From NCBI GenBank assembly GCA_938092005.1, contig CALKOU010000009.1:1-64000 (forward strand): a DNA stretch of 64,000 bases, given 5' to 3'. Of the stretch, positions 24,445 to 34,500 are shown in pieces. The notes below the pieces were generated by a model that saw only the letters and a program-made list of their open reading frames with translations, ran no database searches and was not told the DNA's origin. Source of the stretch: an uncultured Flavobacteriaceae bacterium. Its GTDB lineage: Bacteria > Bacteroidota > Bacteroidia > Flavobacteriales > Flavobacteriaceae. The translations under genes and the position numbers were made by a program. The first letter of the stretch is position 1; every line of letters starts with the position of its first letter.

Positions 24445-25545
24445 TTATTTGGATTTCATTTCAGGAGTTATTGACACCTCTTTTCCTTTTCGAAAAGCCT
24501 TTATATAGGCACCTTTATATCCTTTTGATTTGGCTTTTGAAATGGCCTTTTCAGCATTTTTATACGATGTGAATTCGCCAAAATAGTAGCGATAAAGGTT
24601 ACCTTTATTGAGACGTGTGATGTTTTTTAATCCCTTAAAATTATAGGATTTGGATGCTATTTTTTTGGTACTTGCGGCAATTTGAATACGATAGACCGTT
24701 GCTGAAGCATCACTAGAAACTTCGAGATCCTCTGATGTGTTGTGTTGTGGAGCATCTAGCACAAGTCCTGTGAAGAGTGTACCATCTAACGACGATTTGT
24801 ATTGCATGATGGCTTTAGCAATGGCGCGACTCATTTCAGCCTGTCCCCTTTTTGAATTTAAATATGAGCCTTCTTTAGCATTGGTCAAAAAGCCTGTTTC
24901 AACCAAGACACTTGGCATATAGGTGTTTCGCAATACCAAGAAACCAGCTTGCTTGACCGTTCTGTTTTTACGCTTTAAATTTTTTACAAAACTCTGTTGA
25001 ATATAGTTTGCAACTTCAATACTTTGGTTTAAATAATCTTCTTGCATCAGTACCAAACTGATTACAGATTCGGGATTGTTGGGATCAAATCCATCATATT
25101 CTTGCTCATAATTTTCTTCCAAGAAAATCACCGCATTTTCCTTTTGTGCAATTCGAAAATTGTCTTTATTACGGTGTAGCCCTAAAACAAAAGTACCAGC
25201 ACCATAGGCGTTCGAATTATGGGCATCGCAGTGAATGGACACAAACAAATCGGCTTTTGCTTTGTTTGCAATGGTAGCCCTGCCGTTTAGCGTTATGTAG
25301 CGATCTGATTTTCGTGTATAAACTACCTTAACTCCCTTTTCTTTTTCTAATAACGCACCTGTTTTAAGCGCAACACTTAGCACAATTTTCTTTTCGTAAT
25401 AGTTGTTTCCTCTGTTACCGGGATCCTTTCCGCCATGACCTGCATCAATGACAACTGTAAACGGCTTGTCATTTTGGGCATATATACTACTGTTAAAACC
25501 CAAAATAGTGAAACCAAAAAATAAAGCAATTTTAATGAAGTGCAT
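24445..25545 (-). CDS. N-acetylmuramoyl-L-alanine amidase with SPOR-like C-terminus
   Basis: Secreted Amidase_3 zinc enzyme that cleaves the lactyl-Ala bond of peptidoglycan. Signal peptide of about 23 residues (SIYAQ-ND). The zinc ligands are His37 in VVIDAGHGGKDPG, the Glu in NYYEKKIVL and His in SIHCDAHNS; the catalytic Glu is in VLVETGFLTN near 225. Residues from about 285 to 360 look like a SPOR domain (YRIQIAAS, FGEFTSYKNAEKAISKAK), which targets denuded glycan at division sites. Its start lies 39 bp from the divergent lptD start. It likely acts in daughter cell separation. Confidence 0.92.
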   Translation of the reverse strand: MHFIKIALFFGFTILGFNSSIYAQNDKPFTVVIDAGHGGKDPGNRGNNYYEKKIVLSVALKTGALLEKEKGVKVVYTRKSDRYITLNGRATIANKAKADLFVSIHCDAHNSNAYGAGTFVLGLHRNKDNFRIAQKENAVIFLEENYEQEYDGFDPNNPESVISLVLMQEDYLNQSIEVANYIQQSFVKNLKRKNRTVKQAGFLVLRNTYMPSVLVETGFLTNAKEGSYLNSKRGQAEMSRAIAKAIMQYKSSLDGTLFTGLVLDAPQHNTSEDLEVSSDASATVYRIQIAASTKKIASKSYNFKGLKNITRLNKGNLYRYYFGEFTSYKNAEKAISKAKSKGYKGAYIKAFRKGKEVSITPEMKSK

Positions 25546-25562
25546 TCTGGATAAAATATGTG

Positions 25563-25570
25563 TATTTTTG
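25563..25570 (+). promoter_or_regulatory. -7 element TATTTTTG before lptD
   Basis: Exact TAnnTTTG 14 bases before the ATG at 25585, embedded in the same 12-base string (TGTATTTTTGAA) found before the MCE gene. It argues against a longer GTG/ATG start upstream. Confidence 0.5.
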
Positions 25571-25584
25571 AACCATATAAGCTG

Positions 25585-28206
25585 ATGTCTTTGTCAAAAG
25601 TAATACATTATTCTGGCACCCAACGTATATGGTATATATACAGCGTCTTGTTTTGTTTGCATATGGTGTCTTTTGCACAAAATATGCCAAATAATGAGTT
25701 GCTTACTGACAGTGTTGCACAAGACAGTGTTGTTACTAAAGAGCCTGTATTGCTAGACAGAATAAAACGACACGCTGACGGCTACATGGTTATTGATCGG
25801 AAAGACAACAAACTTTACATGTACGACGGTGCAGAGCTTTTTTACCAAGACATAGAGCTTAAATCTGGTGTTATTGTATTGGACTATAAGACAAATGAAG
25901 TGTCAGCAGGTCGTATTAAAGACTCGTTGGGTGTGCTTGTCCAACCGCCTGTTTTTAAACAAGGAGGGGATGAAGTTTATCCAGACTCGATACGTTTTAA
26001 TTTTGACAGCAAAAAAGCCATTATCTGGAATTCTAGAAGCGAACAGCAAGGTATGAATGTCAAAGCGACAACTACTAAAAAACAGAACGATTCGGTTTAT
26101 TATTTGCGAAATGCCAAAATAACCACTTCCGAAAACATTGATGATCCAGAGTATTATATTCGAGTACGTACCGCCAAGTTTGTTCCTAAACGCAAAATGA
26201 TAGCTGGACTTAGCAACATGTATATTGCAGATGTGCCAACTCCCGTTTTCTTTCCTTTTGCCTACTTCCCCATGACTCAAAATAGAGCTACTGGGTTTTT
26301 GTTTCCTACCATTGGTGAAAATTTTAATCGTGGGTATTTTCTTCAAAATGGAGGATACTATTTTGTACTAAGTGACAACCTTGATGTAGCCACATTAGGA
26401 GATTACTACACAAACGGAAGCTATGGTTTTCGAGTGGAAAGTAATTACAGAAAACGGTATCGTTACAATGGCAGTTTTAGCTTTCGTTATGAAAACTTAA
26501 TCAATGGAGAGCGTGGGTTACCAAATTATGGTAAATCTACTATTTTTAATTTGCGATGGTCGCATAGCAAAGACAGTAAATCAAACCCAAATAGCAGGTT
26601 TTCAGCATCCGTAAACTTGGGTACAAGCAGTTACTTTAGAGAATCCTTAAATCAAATCAATACCACTAATTTTTTAAACAACACCTTAAACTCATCTATT
26701 TCATACGCTAGGATTTTTCCTAAGTACCCATCGGTGAATGTATCGCTTTCTGCTACCCATAGCCAAAACACACGGGCAGGAACAGTTAACATGACGTTAC
26801 CTTCGTTAACAGCAAACATGGAACGTATCTATCCATTTGCAAAGCGAAATGGAATCAAAAAAGGCATCTTACAAAACATTAACTTTCAATATACCATGCG
26901 TGGTGACAATCGGGTTAATACGACAGATGAACTGATATCGTCAAAAGGATTATTACATGGAGCAAAATCAGGGATGAAACATACCATCCCTATTAACACT
27001 AATTTTAAAATCGCAAAGCATTTTAATGTTAATGTAGGGGGTAATTATAGTGAAGTATGGACGAACCAAACCATCAAAAAAAATGATTATGATGTGCTTT
27101 TAGAAGCATTACCCGGTCAAGATACCATTAGCAGCTTTGACCGATTTGCGCAATACAATTTCAATGCGGCGGCTAGCACTACCCTATATGGTGTTTTTAA
27201 TTTTAAAGAGGACAAAAAAATGCAAAGCATTCGCCATGTTTTGAATGCTAATGTTTCGTATAGTAATAGCCCAAGCTTTGAGCAATATTACGACGAGTAC
27301 ATTATCGATGCTGATGGAAATACGCGTGATTATACTCGTTTTGATGGTGGCCTTTACGGAAGACCTGGAAATAACAAATCAAGTTCCGTTGGGATCACGA
27401 TTCGAAATACGTTGGAAGCAAAAGTAAAAGATAAAGATTCTACAAAAACAGAATTGAAGAAAATTAAATTACTCAACAATCTAAACTTTAGTACAAATTA
27501 TAATATTACGGCCGATTCGCTTCGTTGGAGTCCTGTACGCATGTCTACCGTAATCCCGCTACTTAACAATAAGATTAATGTTAATGTAGGAGCAACCTTT
27601 GACCCCTACGCATTGGATGAAAACAACAGGCGCATCAACACGTTTAGTGCTGCTAAAGGTGGTCCCGTTTTTAGAATGACAAGTGCCAATATTAATTGGG
27701 GATATAGCTTTAGTAGTAAAAATGGAGAAAGCAATAATAGCGGAAGTAACAGTATTCCAGGCTTAAACAACAACAGAGGCCTTGATGAACAACGTGGATA
27801 TGGAGATTTTGCCGATGGTGAAGAGGACGACTCCAATGAAGAGGAGGATAACAGCAGTGGTTTTTATACCACCAATATCCCATGGAGTTTAAATCTAAGG
27901 CATAGCTTTACCTATTCCAACAACGCACAACAACGTGAAATTGGTAATAATTCATTGATGGCGTCGGCAAACGTATCGTTAACGCCTAAGTGGAAAGTTA
28001 ATGTATCTTCAGGTTATGATTTTAAAAACAAAGGTATAACGTTTACTAATTTGGGAATAGACCGCGATTTGGACAGTTGGAATATGAATATTTCATGGAC
28101 ACCATTTGGGTATCGAGAATCATGGTTTTTCTTTATTGGCGTAAAGTCAGGAATGTTACGTGATTTAAAATATGAAAAACGACGAGAGCCAGATAAAAGA
28201 CTTTAA
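25585..28206 (+). CDS. lptD: LptD-like LPS assembly outer-membrane protein
   Basis: 873 residues: signal peptide ending VSFAQ-NM, then an OstA/LptA-like N-terminal domain (YDGAELFYQDIELKSGVIVLDYKT, repeated short beta strands) and a large C-terminal beta-barrel. The barrel contains the LptD-type YYIRVRTAKFVPKRKMIAG and PVFFPFAYFPMTQ segments. It inserts lipopolysaccharide into the outer leaflet. An acidic Gly/Ser/Asn-rich loop (about residues 705-755, with EEDDSNEEED) is probably surface-exposed. The ATG at 25585 follows the -7 element. Divergent from the amidase. Assignment to LptD is by pattern, not alignment. Confidence 0.8.
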   Translation: MSLSKVIHYSGTQRIWYIYSVLFCLHMVSFAQNMPNNELLTDSVAQDSVVTKEPVLLDRIKRHADGYMVIDRKDNKLYMYDGAELFYQDIELKSGVIVLDYKTNEVSAGRIKDSLGVLVQPPVFKQGGDEVYPDSIRFNFDSKKAIIWNSRSEQQGMNVKATTTKKQNDSVYYLRNAKITTSENIDDPEYYIRVRTAKFVPKRKMIAGLSNMYIADVPTPVFFPFAYFPMTQNRATGFLFPTIGENFNRGYFLQNGGYYFVLSDNLDVATLGDYYTNGSYGFRVESNYRKRYRYNGSFSFRYENLINGERGLPNYGKSTIFNLRWSHSKDSKSNPNSRFSASVNLGTSSYFRESLNQINTTNFLNNTLNSSISYARIFPKYPSVNVSLSATHSQNTRAGTVNMTLPSLTANMERIYPFAKRNGIKKGILQNINFQYTMRGDNRVNTTDELISSKGLLHGAKSGMKHTIPINTNFKIAKHFNVNVGGNYSEVWTNQTIKKNDYDVLLEALPGQDTISSFDRFAQYNFNAAASTTLYGVFNFKEDKKMQSIRHVLNANVSYSNSPSFEQYYDEYIIDADGNTRDYTRFDGGLYGRPGNNKSSSVGITIRNTLEAKVKDKDSTKTELKKIKLLNNLNFSTNYNITADSLRWSPVRMSTVIPLLNNKINVNVGATFDPYALDENNRRINTFSAAKGGPVFRMTSANINWGYSFSSKNGESNNSGSNSIPGLNNNRGLDEQRGYGDFADGEEDDSNEEEDNSSGFYTTNIPWSLNLRHSFTYSNNAQQREIGNNSLMASANVSLTPKWKVNVSSGYDFKNKGITFTNLGIDRDLDSWNMNISWTPFGYRESWFFFIGVKSGMLRDLKYEKRREPDKRL

Positions 28207-28218
28207 ATAAACAATACT

Positions 28219-28599
28219 ATGAAAACAATTATCAAAACAGATAAGGCACCCATGCCTATTGGTCCATACAATCAAGCAATCTTAGCAGCTAACACCCTAT
28301 ATGCAAGTGGACAAATTGCTATTGACCCAGTCACAAATGCGCTTATTGACGGGGATATCAAAGATGAAACAAGGCAAGTAATGGAAAATCTAGCTGCCGT
28401 TTTAGATGCAGCTGGAATGAATTTTTCAAATGTTGTTAAGTGTAGTATTTTCATATCAGATATGAACGATTTTGGTGCTATCAACGAAGTTTACGGTCGT
28501 TATTTTGATGATGAAACGGCACCAGCAAGGGAAACGGTTCAAGTAGCTGTTTTACCAAAGCGTGTGAACGTAGAAATATCACTAATAGCGATGCACTAG
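28219..28599 (+). CDS. ridA: RidA family enamine/imine deaminase
   Basis: 126-residue cytosolic RidA protein that hydrolyses reactive 2-aminoacrylate and other enamines released by PLP enzymes such as threonine dehydratase. Family features: the N-terminal APMPIGPYNQAI, the ligand-binding PARETVQVAVLPK with Arg104, and the C-terminal VEISLIA. The length is standard, and the trimer-forming core is intact. It lies 12 bp after lptD on the same strand and overlaps the convergent kinase gene by 4 bp at the stop codons. Confidence 0.95.
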   Translation: MKTIIKTDKAPMPIGPYNQAILAANTLYASGQIAIDPVTNALIDGDIKDETRQVMENLAAVLDAAGMNFSNVVKCSIFISDMNDFGAINEVYGRYFDDETAPARETVQVAVLPKRVNVEISLIAMH

Positions 28600-29447
28600 G
28601 CTAATTTTAGATGGTATTCAACCAGGCCGTCAATAGGTTTTTTGTGAACATTACCAATAGTCAAGCCAAGTTCATTTAACACTTCTGCGAGCTCATCTTT
28701 CAGAAAATAGGCAATGCTACCTATAAAATGAACAGGGATGTTTGCGGCATTTTCAAATTGCATGATTTGATTTTGAGCAAACAAGGCAAAGCCTTTTTTA
28801 ATGAGGTTTTGGCTGTATTCGTTTTCTTTATTTTCAATTAGAAAACGAGCAAATGTTGCCAAATAGGTGTTGGGGTTGGGTTTTTTGTAAAGATTTGTTT
28901 TAATAGATTCCGATGATAAATCAAATGATTCCTCAAAAACAGCAGCCATTTTTTCGGGAATCTTATTGAAATAATAGTCACGTAACAACTGACGCCCAAA
29001 GTAGTTTCCACTACCATCATCCATCAAGATATAACCTAAAGAGTCGATACGTTGTTCAACATTTTGACCATCGAAATAGCTACAATTTGATCCAGTTCCA
29101 AGAATACAAACAATACTTTCATTTCCCCTTTCGGTTGCGGCATAAACAGCTGCGTACGTATCCTCTTTTACTTCAATAGTAGCGTTTGGAAAAATACCTT
29201 GTAAAACCTTTTGCAATAATTCACGGGGCGGGCGTGTTCCACAGCCAGCCCCGTAAAAATGAATATAATTTACAGACTTGCGTTTTCGGTACAATTCATA
29301 ATTGTTGATGATGCGTTCTTCCAGTATTTGGTCGGAGAGCACTTGAGGATTTAACCCAAGTGTTTGCGTTTCATAAATAACCTCATTTTGAGGATTCAAC
29401 GCAATCCAATCCGTTTTTGTAGAACCACTATCAACAATAAGTTTCAT
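28596..29447 (-). CDS. BadF/BadG-type N-acetylglucosamine kinase
   Basis: ASKHA-fold sugar kinase of 283 residues, similar to eukaryotic-type GlcNAc kinases found in Bacteroidota. ATP-binding phosphate loop: LIVDSGSTKTDW at residues 3-14; the second loop is CILGTGSNCSYFDG near 117-130, with the DDGSGNYFGR adenosine and sugar contacts following. It phosphorylates GlcNAc from peptidoglycan turnover, which fits the GH3 enzyme and amidase in this window. It is 7 bp downstream of gapA on the same strand and probably shares its transcript. Substrate specificity is from family, not proven. Confidence 0.82.
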   Translation of the reverse strand: MKLIVDSGSTKTDWIALNPQNEVIYETQTLGLNPQVLSDQILEERIINNYELYRKRKSVNYIHFYGAGCGTRPPRELLQKVLQGIFPNATIEVKEDTYAAVYAATERGNESIVCILGTGSNCSYFDGQNVEQRIDSLGYILMDDGSGNYFGRQLLRDYYFNKIPEKMAAVFEESFDLSSESIKTNLYKKPNPNTYLATFARFLIENKENEYSQNLIKKGFALFAQNQIMQFENAANIPVHFIGSIAYFLKDELAEVLNELGLTIGNVHKKPIDGLVEYHLKLA

Positions 29448-29454
29448 AACATGA

Positions 29455-30498
<1,044 letters not shown>

Positions 30499-30526
30499 TA
30501 TATTTGAATGTCGTTTTGATTGTTAC

Positions 30527-31513
30527 TTAAAGTCTCATTATTTCAGAAACACGAACAAGTTCGCTATCAATTTTTGATTCGCCTTTTATTGCTTTTTCTA
30601 AAGGAGTTAAAATCATTTTTCCGTCTGCAATTCCAATCATGTGACCAGAAACGCCATTTTGTAATTCCTCTACCGCACGAAGCCCCATACGGCTCGCCAA
30701 AACACGATCAAAACATGTTGGAGCGCCACCGCGTTGCATATGCCCAAGCACAGAAACACGTACTTCATAAGATGGGAGATTATCTTCAATATATTCTGCT
30801 AATTCAAAAACATTTTTCCCAATTTTATCACCTTCGGCTACCATTACGATACTGGAAAGCTTACCGGATTTTTTAGAACGTTTAAGCGATTCTAAAAGAC
30901 GATCTAACCCCATATTTTCTTCAGGGATCAAGACTTCTTCCGCACCAGCACCAATGCCTGTGTTTAATGCAATATGACCTGCATCTCTTCCCATAACCTC
31001 AACAAAAAATAAACGGTTGTGAGAGATAGCCGTGTCTCTAATCTTATCCACAGCATCCACCACAGTATTAAGCGCAGTATCGTAACCTATCGTATGAGAA
31101 GTTCCAAAAATATCGTTATCAATAGTTCCGGGAATACCAATCACAGGAATCCCAAACTCTTGCTGAAAAATCAACCCTCCTGTAAAGCTACCATCGCCAC
31201 CAATAACCACCAAGGCATCAATGTTGTGTTTTTGTAGGTTTTCGTAAGCTTTTGCTCTGCCTTCTTTAGTGCGAAATTCATCAGATCGAGCTGATTTAAG
31301 AATTGTTCCGCCTTTATTGATGATATTATTAACGTTACGTGGGCCTAATACTTTGATTTTACCTTCAATTAATCCCTGATATCCTCTTAAGATACCAAAA
31401 CATTTTAGGTTGTAAAAAGAAGCTGACCGAGCTACTGAACGAATGGCAGCATTCATCCCAGGGGCGTCACCTCCAGAAGTTAGGACGGCTATATTTGAAA
31501 TAGTAGCTGACAT
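30527..31513 (-). CDS. pfkA: 6-phosphofructokinase
   Basis: ATP-dependent phosphofructokinase of 328 residues, the normal length. Motifs: VLTSGGDAPGMNAAIR at residues 9-24, VIGGDGSFTG for ATP and Mg, catalytic GTIDNDIFGT, and EVMGRDAGHIAL for fructose 6-phosphate. An open frame continues 51 codons upstream to 31666 but reads back over the end of tamB and has no resemblance to the family, so the ATG at 31513 (MSATISNIAV) is chosen. It forms a glycolytic unit with gapA and the GlcNAc kinase. Confidence 0.96.
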   Translation of the reverse strand: MSATISNIAVLTSGGDAPGMNAAIRSVARSASFYNLKCFGILRGYQGLIEGKIKVLGPRNVNNIINKGGTILKSARSDEFRTKEGRAKAYENLQKHNIDALVVIGGDGSFTGGLIFQQEFGIPVIGIPGTIDNDIFGTSHTIGYDTALNTVVDAVDKIRDTAISHNRLFFVEVMGRDAGHIALNTGIGAGAEEVLIPEENMGLDRLLESLKRSKKSGKLSSIVMVAEGDKIGKNVFELAEYIEDNLPSYEVRVSVLGHMQRGGAPTCFDRVLASRMGLRAVEELQNGVSGHMIGIADGKMILTPLEKAIKGESKIDSELVRVSEIMRL

Positions 31514-31589
31514 TGGTTTAATTAGTTTGGTTAAAACGGATTCGCAATTTAGCAAATAATCTACAATTGTAAGGTAATGATGATGCGCT

Positions 31590-34500
31590 TTAAGGTACTT
31601 TTTTATTAAATATTTTGGTGATGAGTTCTTTGAAAGAATCAAAACGTACTTGGTACCCAATTCCAATGCCTTGGGTGTAGCCTAATTCGTCTCCAAAATA
31701 TTGAAATTCATTTTCCTTATTAAATGCACGTGCTCTCAAATCACCTTTTTTGTTGAGTAAAAATTCGAGTTTTACATTACCAATAATCGTAGTTTCTTCT
31801 TCGTTTCCAACAGGGACACCTACTTTGCCATCAATTAAAATACGTTCATTAATATTTGTAGATAAACTAACCCCTAACCTATCGCGGTTTTTAATTGAAA
31901 CCGCTGCATTTCGATCGCCTTGTAAATAATCAATGCCTAAATTAAGTTTATCATTCTCATTTGTGAAAATATTATCAAATACGCCAGAGGCTTTCTGAAA
32001 CAAATTGGTTGTGAGGGTTTGGCTAGAAATTGCCGCCAATGAAACTTCGTTGATAAAGGAGCCTTGGGAAAGTAATGAAATGGCCTGTAATTGTCTGCGT
32101 TCCTGATCGTTTAAACGGTAATTGAGTTCATTGCGTACTATACCAGAAGCATTTGGAAAATTGATTTCAAAAGTGGGCGTTTCAGGATTAAGTAAATTCC
32201 CAAATAAGGAAATGGAAACTTCAGTTGGAATTTTTTGACTGACATTATCGCCCTCTAAAAGAACCGCAGGATTAGCCCCACCTGGAACATCATAAACAGC
32301 CTGCATATTTATTTGAGCACCGTAAGGATCACCTTCCCAAAAAATCACACCTCCAGGCATAAGGCGAAAGGTTTTATCGATAAGACCTAAGTTTTTAAAG
32401 TTGTAAATACCATCAAAAGCAATAAAGTCGCCCCACATCGCAAAAGATCCCGCCGTATCAATTTCCAACAACAAATTTCCTGCACCCCTACCTCGCATAA
32501 AACTTTTTGTTTCTGGGTCAACAACAATTTCAACTTCTGCATCTGGAGTAACATCTAAATCAAAATTTAATTGCAATCCTTTGACTTGATCTAGCTGCGT
32601 AACTTGTTGTTCTTGTTGTTGTTTTTCAACAAAATTGATAAACGAAACATCACCAATGGTCGTGTCATATTGTATGGGGATAAATATACTTGTTCCCTTG
32701 GCAGTTTCACCCTCAACATCAATTTCCATGTTTGAAAACGTACCGTGTAGGTGCGCATTACCGTTAAAAAAAGCATTACCATAATACAACGCATTTTCTG
32801 AAAATGGGGTATTTAACACCTCTAATTGATCTGCTTCAAGTTTCAAGTCCAATCCCCAATTTGAAAAAGACTGATGACTTAAAATACCTTGAAGCGTACC
32901 CGTTTGAGATGGACTAGATGTAAATGTAGTTAGGGGTATGTTTATTGTTTCATCATCAAATCGAAATGGCACGGTTTCGGGAAATGAATACAACGTGTTA
33001 AGATAGGGCACGCCCATTACCATATCATCTACAAAAAGTTCTCCTTTAGGGCTAAGCAAACCTTTTGATGATGTAAGACGTATAGTTCCGTTGGCACGTC
33101 CGCTAAAAGGAGCAAATGTTTCATGCGTAAGTCCAGCAATAAGTGAAAGGTTGTAGTTGTTGAAAACAGTATTTATGTCCCAAATGGGTTTATCCCCCTC
33201 AAGCCCAATACTCCCGTTTGCTGTAAATACCTCATCGCCTTCTTCTGCAAAGCTAAGTGCCAGTTGATAATCTTGGCTATCATCTCTAGATTCAAGCTTT
33301 ACATCAGCTTCTCCCAAAGGAATATTATTTAAGACCAAATCAGAGAAATGCAAACTCGAATTCCCCCCAAAACCCAATGATGATTGTCGAATGTTTAAAA
33401 AGCCATTGACAATTCCCTCCCATTGCTCATCTTGAAAAGACAATAAATCTTGCATAAACACATCTGAAAAGCTTACATCAATTAAAAAAGAATCATTTCC
33501 ATTTTGAGCTCCATTGGCAATAATAGCAGATTGCCCTGTTTTCAAATTAAGGTTTGAAAACGTAAAGTGAGTTAGATCAGAAGCAATAAGGATAGGGTTA
33601 GCTGATTTTTTTTCAATGTTCCATTTTTTCTTGTTAAAAAACAATTCGGCATCCTGAATTTCAAAAACTGCCTGAGCCGTATCGTTAATGGTAAATGATG
33701 TATTTATAATATTTAAATCTTCAGATGGTTTTTCAGATAAAAACTCCATACGCCCATATAGCTTATTGCCAACTTGAGCATTGATCCATTGCGCATCATA
33801 AATATGAATTTGTGGGCTAACCATCTCGTCTAAGGATATAAAAGAATGATAAATAGACTGTTGCGTATCTATATTTAGGGTAAGACCGCTAATTTCGGTA
33901 CTGTTCAATCTTATTTTTGGAGCTCGTAACTCAAGCGTAAAAAGTTGTTCATTCGCGTTTACACTACCCTTTAAAAAGGTATTGTCATCTAACATTATGG
34001 CATCGCTAAAGAGAGCTGCAGCAATTTTACCCCGTAGGTTAAAATTAAAATCCACCTGTTGATTTGGAGACACAGGAATTGGATTGTAATGCTCAAATTG
34101 ACTACCAAGCGCATTTTGAATTATTTTCCCCAGCTCTGTTGGCTTGAAATCACCTATCAACAAACCAGTGGCTACATCTTCAGAATTTATATTAACAACT
34201 CGAAGACCATTGGTAAGCCTAGATTGTGCAGCTAATGAGGCAAATGAATAGGATTTCTTAGGCGTTTTTAAGCTCCCGCTTTCAATGTATAGATCTCCTA
34301 TCATTTCATCTATTGTATTTCCTTGCAGTGCCAAATCTACCGACCCAGAAAAAACCCCCTGAATTGAATTTGGAATCCAGCCTAAAGCATTAAAATCAGC
34401 TTGTTTAATATCAGCACTGAAAGAAAAGTTCCGTGTTAGCGAAGTGTAATCAACTTGACCCTCCAAGTCAAGATTTAAAGCTGTATCACGAATATTCATG

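Noticed and set aside
31514-31666. 51-residue N-terminal extension of pfkA
   Set aside because: It reads over the end of tamB and has no likeness to phosphofructokinase; the ATG at 31513 gives the family N-terminus.
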